DNA of 50,020 bases from Mycobacterium simulans (GTDB lineage Bacteria; Actinomycetota; Actinomycetes; Mycobacteriales; Mycobacteriaceae). The position numbers were made by a program, and so were the translations under genes. The DNA is taken from positions 1 through 50,020 of the forward strand of contig NZ_OCVX01000002.1 in assembly GCF_900232995.1 (NCBI RefSeq). The letters are read 5' to 3'. Every line of letters starts with the position of its first letter. Within the stretch, counting starts at the first letter, position 1. Positions 1 to 8,676 of the stretch are shown here, one piece after another. The notes beneath the pieces were generated by a model. The model saw only the letters and a program-made list of their open reading frames with translations. It searched no databases and had not been told where the DNA came from.

Positions 1-1
1 G

Positions 2-445
2 GCTGGCGGCGCTAAGAGTGCGTCGAAGAAGGTGGCCGTCAGAGCTCCGGTGAAGAGGGCGCCCACAGCAAAGGCGGCCGTAGTCGGGGCCCGGAAGGGC
101 CGGGTGGCGGCTGATGATCCCTTGTCTGAACAGCGGGTCCTGTACCTCGCGAACGTGTTCTCGCGTGCACAGCTGGCGAAGTTGATTGGCGTCAGCCCAT
201 CGCAGACCTCCCGATGGGCATCAGGCGAAGAGCGTCCTGGCCCCGCCGCAGCTCCGGCGCTAATTGATCTAGAACATGTGTATTCGCGCGCGCGCTTGGT
301 GTGGGGTGGCGACTCAGCGCGTATCTGGATGGAAAGCGCTAACGCCTTCCTCGGGGGAGCCCGACCGCTTGATGTTCTAATAACCGAAGGAGCCTCTCGG
401 GTCCTTCAAGCGCTTGACGCAGAGATGTGGGGCGGGGCGGCGTGA
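2..445 (+). CDS. Xre/MbcA/ParS-family antitoxin (5' end possibly outside window)
   Basis: The reading frame is open to the window edge; an internal GTG at 32 is a possible start, but the Lys/Ala-rich stretch before and after it reads like one disordered N-terminal tail, so the gene may begin upstream. The body has a helix-turn-helix-like stretch (AQLAKLIGVSPSQTSRWASG) followed by a C-terminal domain with IWMESANAFLGGARPLDVL, typical of the DUF2384 toxin-binding domain of MbcA/ParS antitoxins. These proteins neutralise a RES-domain toxin and usually repress their own operon. The next gene starts directly after the stop codon and is such a toxin, which fixes the assignment. The family call is made by eye from motifs and context. 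Confidence 0.82.
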   Translation, partial: AGGAKSASKKVAVRAPVKRAPTAKAAVVGARKGRVAADDPLSEQRVLYLANVFSRAQLAKLIGVSPSQTSRWASGEERPGPAAAPALIDLEHVYSRARLVWGGDSARIWMESANAFLGGARPLDVLITEGASRVLQALDAEMWGGAA

Positions 446-1000
446 GTGCTGGTATATCGCGTCTTTCCCTACCTTGAAGCGGCTCCGCTCGGCGAGCCGG
501 GGCATCCTCTCTATGAACACCGCCCGCAGCGCGGTGGCCGGGCTGACCACCCCGACTATTACGTGTGGTACGTGGCCCGCCAATCCGAAGCCGCGTGCGG
601 CGAGGCGTTCGGCAACCTGTCGCGCTGGATCGACTCAATGTTCGATTTTCCGGCAGTACCCGGTGCACGGAAGACGCTCGGACTGTATGAACTGCCCGAC
701 GATCTGCGCATTTGCGACCTTGATGATCCGCACCGCCTAGTAGAGCTAGGGCTTCGACCGACACAGATCGTCACTCGCAACCTGGCAGTCACTTCGGAGT
801 GGGCGCACCGGATCTGGTCGCAGCGTTCTCCTGCCATTGATGACCGAAAATGGCAGGCGGTGCAGTGGTGGTCCTTCCACCGGCCGACTTGGACCGTCAT
901 CGCCAGCTGGGAACGGCCCAAGCTCGTCGAACTCGAGCATCTGAACCTCGACCATCCAGCCGTTGTCGCGGCAGCCAAGAGCCTCAACCGCCCTCTATAG
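446..1000 (+). CDS. RES-domain toxin (MbcT-like)
   Basis: This 184-residue protein begins at a GTG placed immediately after the antitoxin stop codon (443-445), so the two genes are translationally linked. It has the RES-domain layout: an early Arg in LVYRVF, a Glu in ACGEAFGNLSRW, and a Ser in WWSFHRPTW are good candidates for the Arg-Glu-Ser residues that name the family. Known RES toxins degrade cellular NAD+ (phosphorolysis in the case of M. tuberculosis MbcT) and are held inactive by the partner DUF2384 protein. The length matches the family. The catalytic activity is inferred from family knowledge. Confidence 0.85.
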   Translation: MLVYRVFPYLEAAPLGEPGHPLYEHRPQRGGRADHPDYYVWYVARQSEAACGEAFGNLSRWIDSMFDFPAVPGARKTLGLYELPDDLRICDLDDPHRLVELGLRPTQIVTRNLAVTSEWAHRIWSQRSPAIDDRKWQAVQWWSFHRPTWTVIASWERPKLVELEHLNLDHPAVVAAAKSLNRPL

Positions 1001-1500
1001 ACAATCTGGCTCCGGAAGGGATCTGCGACCTACCTGACGCCGCCAAGGGCTTACCGGCGTATTCATCATCGTCGTCAACGAACGAAAACCGTTGGACCGC
1101 AGGGTAATACGACGAACTTTTCAGGTAAAGCTGCATATTCGATTCCGGCGTATTGAGCCTCTGCGTAATGCTTTCGACCATCACTCGCCTGCCCCCCGCG
1201 CTGTCTTCTAGCCCGTTGAGCCGGAACCCTTCGAAAGCACTCGCCAAAATCCGGCTCGCATTCGCACTAGTTTGCTGATTTGTCGTCCAGAGCAGTCGAC
1301 CGCGACCATAAAATCACGCAAATGGCGCGCATCCGGGTTTCGGCGAGACGGCCAAGCCGATTCGTCAACACCCTGACCAAGACACTTTCGACCGAGTCCA
1401 AATTCGCCGCGGAACGGGTGCGGGATCGGGTCGGAACTTGGGGACGTCACGCACGGCGAACCGCGGATGCTGACATGGGTCACCGGTACAGTTCGACATC
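1001..1500. other. 500-base gap without a convincing gene
   Basis: The stretch between the RES toxin and the large ATPase gene contains no ORF I trust. A minus-strand frame of 87 codons (984-1247) has a plausible-looking patch (SSSYYPAVQRFSFVDDDDEY) but no ribosome binding site, no recognised family and it overlaps the toxin end; it might be a decayed gene. The promoter of the ATPase gene should lie here, but I cannot place it. Confidence 0.4.
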
Positions 1501-4086
1501 GTGGCGGACGATGAAGTCACCGGTCAGGACGGCTCCAGCGGCGGCGCCGATCCGCGCACCATGCTGGGCAGGTTTGCCAATGAGAACGACGAATGGGTGC
1601 GCCTGATCGTGCGCCACGTGCTCGATACGGGCGAAGCATTGGGTGCTGGCCAGATTGATGAGGTCTACCGCCACTTCCGACAGGAAAAGGCGCTCGACAT
1701 ACGCACTGAGCCGGCCGTAGCGCCGTTGACGCTCGGCTTCAGCAGCCTGGAAACGGCTGAACCCCTGACTATCGACAAACTGTGTGACGTAACCGGCGTC
1801 AACGCGCTCGTGGCAGGGGCAGTCATCGAGCCGCATGAAGCCTTGACCATTCTGTTCGGTGAGAACGGTACCGGCAAAACTGGCTACTCACGAATCTTCA
1901 AAGCCCTCGCCGCCAGCCGCACAGCGGACGAGATGATTCTCGGCAACATCGATGCCCCATCGGCTCAATCGCAGTCAGCGACTGTGAACTACCGCCTCGG
2001 CGACCATTCCAACACTTTGACCTGGACGGGTGAACGAGGCGTCACTCCGTTCACCCGGATGTCGATCTTCGACAGCCCGTGTGTGAACTTCCACGTCGAT
2101 GATGACCTCGAATACACTTATGTGCCCGCAGCGCTGGCACTGTTCAACCACGTAATCGCGGGCCTGAAAAACGTCCAAGCGCGGATTGACGAGGCGACCA
2201 CACAGCTCAGGTCGGGTACACAGACACTGCGTGACCGCTTCCCCAGAGAGTCCAGCATCTACCCACTCATCGAAACATTGGGCGCAGCAACCGATCTCAC
2301 TTCGCTCCGGGACATGGCCGATTCCGATCCCGACGTTACGCAACGAATCGACGTACTCCGTCAGGCAGTCGCCGCACTTGAGGCCAACACCATAGGCGCC
2401 CAGATCACCACCACCGCGCATCTCGTTCGCGTGCTCGCCGAGGCCAAAGGCGCGGCCACCACCCTAACTGCTTTCAACGCCGCCAATTACAACGAGCTAT
2501 TGCAGCAACGCATCGAACTACGCAGCGACTACCAGCAGTTTCGGGACGAGCTCTTCAGCGCTGCGGGCCTGCCCGCGCCTCCAGAGGAAACATGGCAGGC
2601 TTTCATCGCAGCCGGCGAAACCTACCGCGCGCACCTCGTCGATGTTGGTGCCCACGACGGTGACCACTGTTTGTACTGCCGCCAGCCGCTCACCGATGCA
2701 GCACGCAGCCTGATCACCAAATACAGTGACTACCTCGCCGACAAGATCAGTGCCGACATCGGCGTAACCGATCAAGCGATCGCCGCCGCAACCCTCGGAT
2801 TGCGGGAGGCGGCGACATCGGACGTCGCCTCTTTCCTCGCCGAACAAGCCGACGGCGACGCCAGCAGACCGTCGTTCCACGACGCGGTCGCCCAGACATA
2901 CGCCCTCCTTACGGGGCTCCAGCGGTCCATCAACGCAGCCGAGCCGGCCGCGCTTGACGCACAAAGTCTTGCCGGTCTCGCCACCACCATCGACGAAGCC
3001 CACGACGACGCTCAGCGCCGGCTCGCCGCGCTCAAGGGACAAGCCGAGGACCGTGTGACGGCCTTGGCGCAGAAGAAGAAGGAGCGCGACGAGCTCATCG
3101 CCGCAGCGGAACTCACACGGTCTTGGCCGACCATCGAGCGACAAGTCAACGACGCCAAGGAAGCTGAGCGGCTCGCGATCCTCGCCAAGGCCATCCCCAC
3201 ATTGAGCCGCGGTGTGACTTCACTGGCCAAGACGGCCAGCGATCAGTTGATCAACCAGAACTTCGAAACACTCTTCCAGGAGGAATGCCAGGCGCTTCGA
3301 GCCCCCCAACTCAAGGTAGATTTTATTGGCCGGCAAGGTAAAGCTCAGCGCCGCAAGATGATCGGCGACAAGGTCAAGCCGTCTAAAGTGCTCTCTGAGG
3401 GCGAGCAGAAGGTGTTGGCAATGGCCGATTTCCTCGCCGAGGCAAGGTTGGCCGGTATCACGGCCCCAATCATCTTCGACGACCCCGTCTCCAGCCTCGA
3501 CCACCGGCGAATACGCGAAGTCGCTCAGCGCATCGCGGGCCTCGCCGAAGACCACCAAGTCATCGTGTTCACCCACGACATCTTGCTCGCCACCAACCTG
3601 CTCGCGCTGTTCGAGAAGTCTAAGCGATGCACCTACTTCCAAGTCACCGACGAAGCCGGTAAGGGCGAGGTCGCCCACGCCTCCGGACCGCGCTGGGATA
3701 CCGTGACGAGCATCGCCAAGAGAATCAACGAGAAGATCGCGGCTGCGCAGAAAGAGTCCGGCGAGGCGCGCGCCGCGCTAGTTTGGACCGGTTATAGCTG
3801 GATCCGCTCTTGGTGCGAGGTGTTCACCGAGCAGGAGTTACTGCAGGGCGTTACCCAGCGTTACCAGCCCAACGTGCGCATGACAACACTGCCGCAGATC
3901 AAAGCCAACGCGCTGCCAGCCGCTATCGCGACAGTGACCAGAATCTTTGAAGATGCCTGCCGGTTCATCGACGGCCATTCCCAGCCTCTTGCCGCCATGT
4001 ACGTCAGCCCGACACTAAATGGACTTGAGCAGCACTGGCAGGAATTGCAGAATGCCAGACAGGCCTACAAGGACGCGCCCTCCTAA
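1501..4086 (+). CDS. Zinc-hook ABC-type ATPase with C-terminal HEPN-like motif (candidate RloC/PrrC-like defence protein)
   Basis: An 861-residue protein of the AAA_13/RecF-SMC-like ATPase type. Walker A (GENGTGKTG) is near residue 120, a coiled-coil middle carries a CLYC zinc-hook motif near residue 390, and the second half of the ATPase supplies the ABC signature LSEGEQ (about 631), Walker B IIFDDPVSSLD (about 657) and a His switch VFTHD (about 690). The C-terminal ~130 residues contain RFIDGH (Arg821, His826), matching the RxxxxH signature of HEPN ribonucleases. ATPase plus zinc hook plus C-terminal RNase motif is the layout of RloC, an anticodon nuclease that acts as a phage-exclusion protein. 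Start GTG 1501 is uncertain; ATG 1561 is an alternative. It could instead be an uncharacterised relative with no nuclease activity. Confidence 0.8.
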   Translation: MADDEVTGQDGSSGGADPRTMLGRFANENDEWVRLIVRHVLDTGEALGAGQIDEVYRHFRQEKALDIRTEPAVAPLTLGFSSLETAEPLTIDKLCDVTGVNALVAGAVIEPHEALTILFGENGTGKTGYSRIFKALAASRTADEMILGNIDAPSAQSQSATVNYRLGDHSNTLTWTGERGVTPFTRMSIFDSPCVNFHVDDDLEYTYVPAALALFNHVIAGLKNVQARIDEATTQLRSGTQTLRDRFPRESSIYPLIETLGAATDLTSLRDMADSDPDVTQRIDVLRQAVAALEANTIGAQITTTAHLVRVLAEAKGAATTLTAFNAANYNELLQQRIELRSDYQQFRDELFSAAGLPAPPEETWQAFIAAGETYRAHLVDVGAHDGDHCLYCRQPLTDAARSLITKYSDYLADKISADIGVTDQAIAAATLGLREAATSDVASFLAEQADGDASRPSFHDAVAQTYALLTGLQRSINAAEPAALDAQSLAGLATTIDEAHDDAQRRLAALKGQAEDRVTALAQKKKERDELIAAAELTRSWPTIERQVNDAKEAERLAILAKAIPTLSRGVTSLAKTASDQLINQNFETLFQEECQALRAPQLKVDFIGRQGKAQRRKMIGDKVKPSKVLSEGEQKVLAMADFLAEARLAGITAPIIFDDPVSSLDHRRIREVAQRIAGLAEDHQVIVFTHDILLATNLLALFEKSKRCTYFQVTDEAGKGEVAHASGPRWDTVTSIAKRINEKIAAAQKESGEARAALVWTGYSWIRSWCEVFTEQELLQGVTQRYQPNVRMTTLPQIKANALPAAIATVTRIFEDACRFIDGHSQPLAAMYVSPTLNGLEQHWQELQNARQAYKDAPS

Positions 4087-4173
4087 CCTGAGGCGGTGGG
4101 CAAACGCGTTAGTACACAACGCGATAGCGGCCGCGGGGGGTTTACCGTTGAGGGCCGCGACGTACGGCCGCGG

Positions 4174-4911
4174 TTACTCCTCGTGGTCATTAATGCTTCC
4201 GGCCACCCGCTCCCTCAAGTGGTCGATGTAGTCGGAGCGGATCACTCGGTTACACCGGGGGCGCTTGCCGCCATTGATGTCCTCGACGTACTTGGCCAGC
4301 CGTGCCGGGTTCTTCCCGGACCAACCGTGGGCAAGCGCCCATCCCTGCATCGCGTCGCCGTCCATCGGGATGCCGGCATCGTGGAGTCCGAGGAGCACAC
4401 TCACGACGTCGTCCTTCTCGTAGCCAGCCGCGATTGTGTTGTTGTGGTTGATCGTCAGCGTGAGACTCTTCATCGCCTCGACCACCACAGGGTCTAGCTT
4501 CGGCGTGAGGTGCTCCCACTCCGAACCGTCGCCGAGGATATCCGGTCTCATCTGCGTCACCCACGGCCGAATCCGATCGGCGTTCCAAGTGATCACACAC
4601 AGCCCCCGGATCATGTGACTGCTGAATCGGACTAGCTCGCCGATATCGTCCATGTCCGGCCAGGCCATCAGCACCGGGCCATGGCCACGCACGTATGCGC
4701 CGCCTCTGCCGGTCACGTGGTCGACGTCGGAGTGGCGACTGACCAGTCGGTTCAACGCGTCGCAGTTGCGCAGGTTGGCCTTCAGCTTCGTCCAAACGGC
4801 GAGGGTGTCGCCCTTCTCCATGTGCGACGTGCACCAGCGGATGGCTTCAGCCACACCGTCGTCGTCATAGCTGGCCACAGCGGTGGGGTAATCCACCTGA
4901 TCATCGAACAT
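4174..4911 (-). CDS. Hypothetical protein in defence island
   Basis: A 245-residue soluble protein, convergent with the ATPase gene and 87 bases from it. I do not recognise a family. It starts MFDDQVDYPTAVASYDDDGV, has no signal peptide or membrane segment, and contains a central block (GPVLMAWPDMDDIGELVRFS then GLCVITWNADRIRPWV) that reads like alternating beta strands and helices. The C-terminal part has IDHLRERVAGSIN, probably helical. A minus-strand start ATG at 4911 is the first in frame. The position between a putative defence ATPase and recombinase genes suggests an accessory role, but no function can be assigned. Confidence 0.6.
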   Translation of the reverse strand: MFDDQVDYPTAVASYDDDGVAEAIRWCTSHMEKGDTLAVWTKLKANLRNCDALNRLVSRHSDVDHVTGRGGAYVRGHGPVLMAWPDMDDIGELVRFSSHMIRGLCVITWNADRIRPWVTQMRPDILGDGSEWEHLTPKLDPVVVEAMKSLTLTINHNNTIAAGYEKDDVVSVLLGLHDAGIPMDGDAMQGWALAHGWSGKNPARLAKYVEDINGGKRPRCNRVIRSDYIDHLRERVAGSINDHEE

Positions 4912-5119
4912 CGACGGCTCCTACTTCATCCCGGGAGTCACCACGTTAGTCACCGGCGCCGACAGAGTATTAGTGAAAACGCCTGGGGAGCGCGCTCGTG
5001 TCAAAGTGGCTGGGTTCGACGTTACAAAGGAACACGGGCAGCATTTCTCGGCGACATAGTCCGTCCCTGGCCGTAATGCAGCGAGTCGTTGTTGGCGGTG
5101 GATCTAGCCGGCGCAACCA

Positions 5120-6609
5120 CTACGTGACGTATCGGGACCAGGGCCCGGCAACGAGTTCGGCATGTCGCTGGGTTACTTGGTAGCTGTAACCGAGCAGTTC
5201 AGCGACAAGGGGAGCCGGGACCTCGGCAACAAGGTTCTGCAGCGCGGAGTTGCGGCCCTGTAGAAGGTTGACGCCTAGTTTTCGTAGTCGCTGCATGATT
5301 GATTGCGGGTCGAGGTGCGTACGGGGTAGTGGCCCGGGAATAGCCACGGGTTCGCCACGATGCCGCCTCCCGTGCGGAGGTTCGGCCGGTTGTGGAGGTG
5401 GTGGTTGAGCATGTCGGCAAACGGGGCGGGAACTGGAACTGGTTCGGCGCCAAGGGTTATGCGCGTCTCGCGTTGGCTAAGCACGATCGCCGTGGTTTTC
5501 AACGCCACGATTCTGGTGAGTGGTTGTGCGTAGAGCAACAGCAGGGTGCCAGCGACTCGGTAGGGCAGCGATTCTGCGTCGTCGGTGAGGAGCTCTTTCA
5601 GCCATGCCAGGCGCTGCTCTTGGGTCAGTACTTGGGTGGACTTGGCTTGCCGATGATTGATGAGCACGGCCGTGTTGATCTTGCTCTTCTTGGCCCAGAC
5701 GAAAAAGGTACGGATCAAATGGCGTGTGGTCGGTCCCGAGGCAAGGTACTGGTCGACGTCTTGTTGGCGGCATGTGCCTGCGGTGCGCTGATGGGTAGCC
5801 TCGAGCCAGGTGAGGAACTTGATCGTCTCGGTGATCTCTTGTTTCGCGGAGCGTTTCGGGCCGTCGTTGGCCTGACCGGGTTCGGAGTTGCGGCGCAGCC
5901 GGCGCAGGTGGTGCCATGTCGCGAATTGTTCAACGGGCACTCTGACGGCTGGCGATGTGATGTTGTCGAGTTTGGCGGCGAGCCATAGGTCGAAGCGGGC
6001 CAGGTGTTCGTCGCGGCGGGGCAGCAAATCGTGGTGTTCGAGCAGGCTACGCAGGTGCGAGATGTGGCGGCCGCGCCCGATCGCGTCGAGGCCTTGATGG
6101 GTCAGCGGGATGTCGCCGCGGGCGAGCCCTTTCAGGAGCGCCTGGACTTGGGGTGAGCGTTTCCAGGTGAAGATGCTTTCGGGACGCTCGACGCAACAGA
6201 GGATTTCGACGATCGTGGACATGGTTCGCGGGTCTGAGGCGCCGTCGACGATCAAAGCGGTGAGGTCGTCGCGCAGCGCGCAGCGTGCGCACTGTCGGCT
6301 CCGATACAGCTCGCCTTCCGTGCCGCAATTTCGGCAGCAGTAGTCCCCGAGGATGCCTGCGCACGTCAGGCACACCTGGCGCTGATCGGTGTGGTTGAGC
6401 CGACCCGGCAGTACCCCCTCGTGTGTGCAGTTAGGGCAGATGCCGTGGGTTCGCATGGCGGAGTAGAAGCAGCTGTTGCAGAGTTGGTCGCCGGGCCAGT
6501 ACACGCGCAAACGGTTGGCCATGCGCTCGCAACGGCTGCAACGTAATCCTCCGTTGGTGACTCGTGGCCGTCCCCGTGTGGTGGATCGCCGGTTGGGTTT
6601 AATCGGCAT
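5120..6609 (-). pseudogene. Zinc-ribbon/recombinase-like third gene of left trio cassette, frameshifted
   Basis: The N-terminal third has six CxxC pairs (CSRC, CNSC, CPNC, CLTC, CRNC, CARC), suggesting several zinc ribbons. The C-terminal half resembles the catalytic fold of tyrosine recombinases but lacks a clear HxxR box. The frame from 6609 ends prematurely at 5275 in an unrelated tail, while frame 5347-5120 continues the expected protein (HLDPQSIMQRLRKLGV ... LLGYSYQVTQRHAELV). Aligning with the right-hand paralogue (PGRHVSP against PVR/HLDP) places a single missing base near 5318. The start overlaps the HTH gene by 11 bases. The gene is probably inactive unless recoding occurs, or the shift is a sequencing error. 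Confidence 0.75.
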
Positions 6610-6946
6610 CGCGAATCACACGCGCACGCCGGGGTCGCACTGACTTGTTCAGCTCGACGACGTTGGGGGATGTCACTGCGGTTGATGCGGCGGCCTTCTT
6701 GGCGCGCACGTCGGCGGCGGTGACTGCGATGAGGTCTTCGATTCCACAGCTGAAGATGTCACACAGGGCCGCTAGGAGTTGTACCGAAACCCGTTCGGGC
6801 CGTTGATGAACCACGCGATACACCTGTGGCCGCGACAGCTCAATCCCGCGCTCAGCCAGGCGGGGGATCAGCTCGGTGCTGTTGTGCATGCCGTGGGCGG
6901 CCATGATCTCGGCCAACCGCCAGCTGTAACCGACTTGGCGTTTCAT
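6599..6946 (-). CDS. Small Xre-type HTH protein, second gene of left trio cassette
   Basis: A 115-residue protein with a Cro/C1-type helix-turn-helix: YSWRLAEIMAAHGMHNSTEL, then the recognition-helix region (SRPQVYRVVHQRPERVSVQL) and LAALCDIFSCGIEDLI, a typical HTH_26-like ending. The C-terminal tail is Ala/Lys-rich. Its start overlaps the upstream recombinase stop by 4 bases and its end overlaps the zinc-ribbon gene by 11 bases, so the three genes form a coupled operon. A close paralogue is the second gene of the right-hand cassette. It is likely a DNA-binding accessory or regulatory factor of the recombinase, by context only. Confidence 0.85.
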   Translation of the reverse strand: MKRQVGYSWRLAEIMAAHGMHNSTELIPRLAERGIELSRPQVYRVVHQRPERVSVQLLAALCDIFSCGIEDLIAVTAADVRAKKAAASTAVTSPNVVELNKSVRPRRARVIRDAD

Positions 6947-8050
6947 GAAGTCTCCTCGTCAACGAAAGCCAGCGCGTCGTCAATGGTGGCGTCCAGAACG
7001 CGGCGCAGAGTGCGAATCCGGTAGTCGCTAGACACGCAGGTATACAGCGAGGTCGTGCTGGCGTGCTCGTGACCCATCTGATGCTGCACAAACATTGGGT
7101 CCCAGCCGTCTTCAATCAAATGAGTGGCATACGAACGGCGCAGAGAGTGCAGATTCCAGACCCGGCGAAAATTCCAGAGCGTCGCAATAGCGGCGGAATC
7201 GGCGCAACAGAGTGTCTTCGGCGACCAGCGCTCCGCGCTCGCTGGGAAACAGGTCAATCCCGTCATCGAGGTGGGGCTGGCCGTGGACGAGCCAGTCGGT
7301 GATCACCTCCGGTGTCCAGTCGAAGACGGTGAGCACGCTACGGCGTTTGGGCGGGGAGCCCTTCTTGGCCTTGCCGTACCGCACGTGGACCAGCCCGTAA
7401 CGGCCGAACTCACGGGCGTGGGGATTACGCGCGAAGTCCACGATCTGCAGATGCCGTAGCTCGTTGAACCGCAGCCCGTACGAGTAGGCGAGTTTGAACA
7501 TGACCGTGTCGCGGTAGGCCGGTAGCCAGCCCTTACGTGCCGAGGCGGCGATCAAAGTGACCTTCTCGTCGGCGTAATCGAAGAACTCTTGCAGTTCCTG
7601 TTTGGTGAACGCGCGCTTTTCCGGCGACTGTTCGTTGTCTTGGACATGTGCCGCAGTGTTCCAATCGAAGAACACCTGAGCTAGGTGGGTGCTGAAGCGC
7701 TGCTCGCACAACCGGTCCCAGCCGTAGTCCGGGTTGCACACGTAGGAACAAAACAGCCGCAGCGCGTTTTGGTACCCGCGGATCGTGGAGTGCCTGCGCC
7801 TCTGGATTGAGCGCAGGTCGCTGAAGAACTCCTCAACCATTGCCGGCGTCCATGTCCACGGGAACTCATTGGTGTAGGAGAGGAACCGCTCGACAAGCCG
7901 GATCCTTTGGTCGATCGTGTCGTGCGCGAGATTGCGGCACAGTTGCTGGTTGCGCCAACCCTCAAGCATCTCGGCAACCGTCTGAGCCTCCGGATGCAGC
8001 AGCGGGACCGAGCCCACAACGTAGAAGCGGCCACTGTTGTCGACGGGCAA
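6943..8050 (-). pseudogene. Tyrosine recombinase, first gene of left trio cassette, frameshifted
   Basis: A phage-integrase-family protein split over two frames. The first frame (8050 to 7112) carries the SAM-like N-terminal domain and the first catalytic Arg region (YSYGLRFNELRHL). The second frame (to 6943) carries HSLRRSYATHL, MGHEHASTTSLYTCVSSDY, that is the HxxR, GH and Tyr boxes. Comparison with the right-hand copy (ELSLHALRHSF against NLHSLRRSY) places one extra base near 7156. Start TTG 8050 follows a GGAGG motif. Without the second frame the protein lacks its nucleophilic Tyr, so this copy should be inactive unless the shift is a sequencing error. Confidence 0.85.
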
Positions 8051-8072
8051 AGGAGCCTCCGAGGCTGTCTCA

Positions 8073-8106
8073 TCTAATGAATCAATGAATCATCTGATGA
8101 ATCAAT
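8073..8106. repeat. ATGAATCA direct repeats upstream of left recombinase
   Basis: The octamer ATGAATCA occurs three times at 8077, 8085 and 8097, with an inverted copy (TGATTCAT) at 8282-8289. They lie just upstream of the TTG start of the left recombinase. The spacing and position suggest an operator or recombinase arm-type binding sites for the cassette's own HTH protein or recombinase. This is inference from pattern only. Confidence 0.5.
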
Positions 8107-8313
8107 ACCACATCACAGCAGGTCAACGTGACCCATCCGAAACGGTGCGTTGTGCGTATCGCGGCGCGGCGCCCTGGCGTGATCGTCCCAATCCACCGCC
8201 AAACGCCCCAAACCCGTTGCGCCACCGCATTGTTGCCCCTCAGCAAGACTGTGCACTACTGCATGAAGCAGGAGGGGCCGTTGATTCATCTGTTGCAATA
8301 TGCGGGAGTTTAC

Positions 8314-8326
8314 TTGACATAATGTC
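8314..8326. promoter_or_regulatory. TTGACA promoter-like element overlapping a GACATAATGTC palindrome
   Basis: In the 626-base intergenic region between the two divergent cassettes, TTGACA (8314-8319) overlaps the 11-base palindrome GACATAATGTC (8316-8326). It could be a -35 element with an embedded operator, or a recombinase core site. No good -10 hexamer is visible at the standard distance on the plus strand. Confidence 0.3.
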
Positions 8327-8348
8327 GCTTATCGGTAAAGAACCACTG

Positions 8349-8617
8349 CGAGTTGCATTAGATGAAAGTGCTCGCACCTCTTGACGATTGGCCGATATGA
8401 GCACGTCACAATGCTAATCTCGGTTCCCGCGCCGTCCCGGCCTGCAACCTCACTTGTGCCATCCGCCCAGGTTGGCGTACAGTTCAATCACTTAATGAAT
8501 GATTCGGGTGTTAGGTGAAAGCTTGAACGTGCCCCAGCCAGGTCGCCCGGTGGCCGGCGATCGACTACCCACGTTCCCTGCCGCTGCACCACCAGCAATA
8601 CGTCACAGTGACGAATT
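8349..8617 (+). repeat. Non-coding element repeat, copy A (three conserved blocks)
   Basis: Block 1 (8349-8368, CGAGTTGCATTAGATGAAAG) is identical to 15246-15265. Block 2 (25 bases, 8483-8507, containing CACTTAATGAATGATTCGG) is identical to 15347-15371. Block 3 (17 bases, 8601-8617, CGTCACAGTGACGAATT) is identical to 15464-15480. The spacing between blocks 2 and 3 is 118 and 117 bases in the two copies, although the sequence between them has diverged. Copy A lies directly upstream of the right-hand recombinase gene. It may be the regulatory and/or end sequence of the mobile element. Confidence 0.85.
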
Positions 8618-8676
8618 TACCTGCGGCGCATGGCTATTGATACGATGCGTTGAGTCAATGACCGACCAGGCTCTAG

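Noticed and set aside
984..1247. 87-codon minus-strand ORF after the RES toxin
   Set aside because: No ribosome binding site, no known family, overlaps the toxin end; kept only as a remark.
8113..8384. Short ORFs on both strands between the divergent recombinases
   Set aside because: Low-complexity translations, overlapping each other in a repeat- and promoter-rich region; no start signals.
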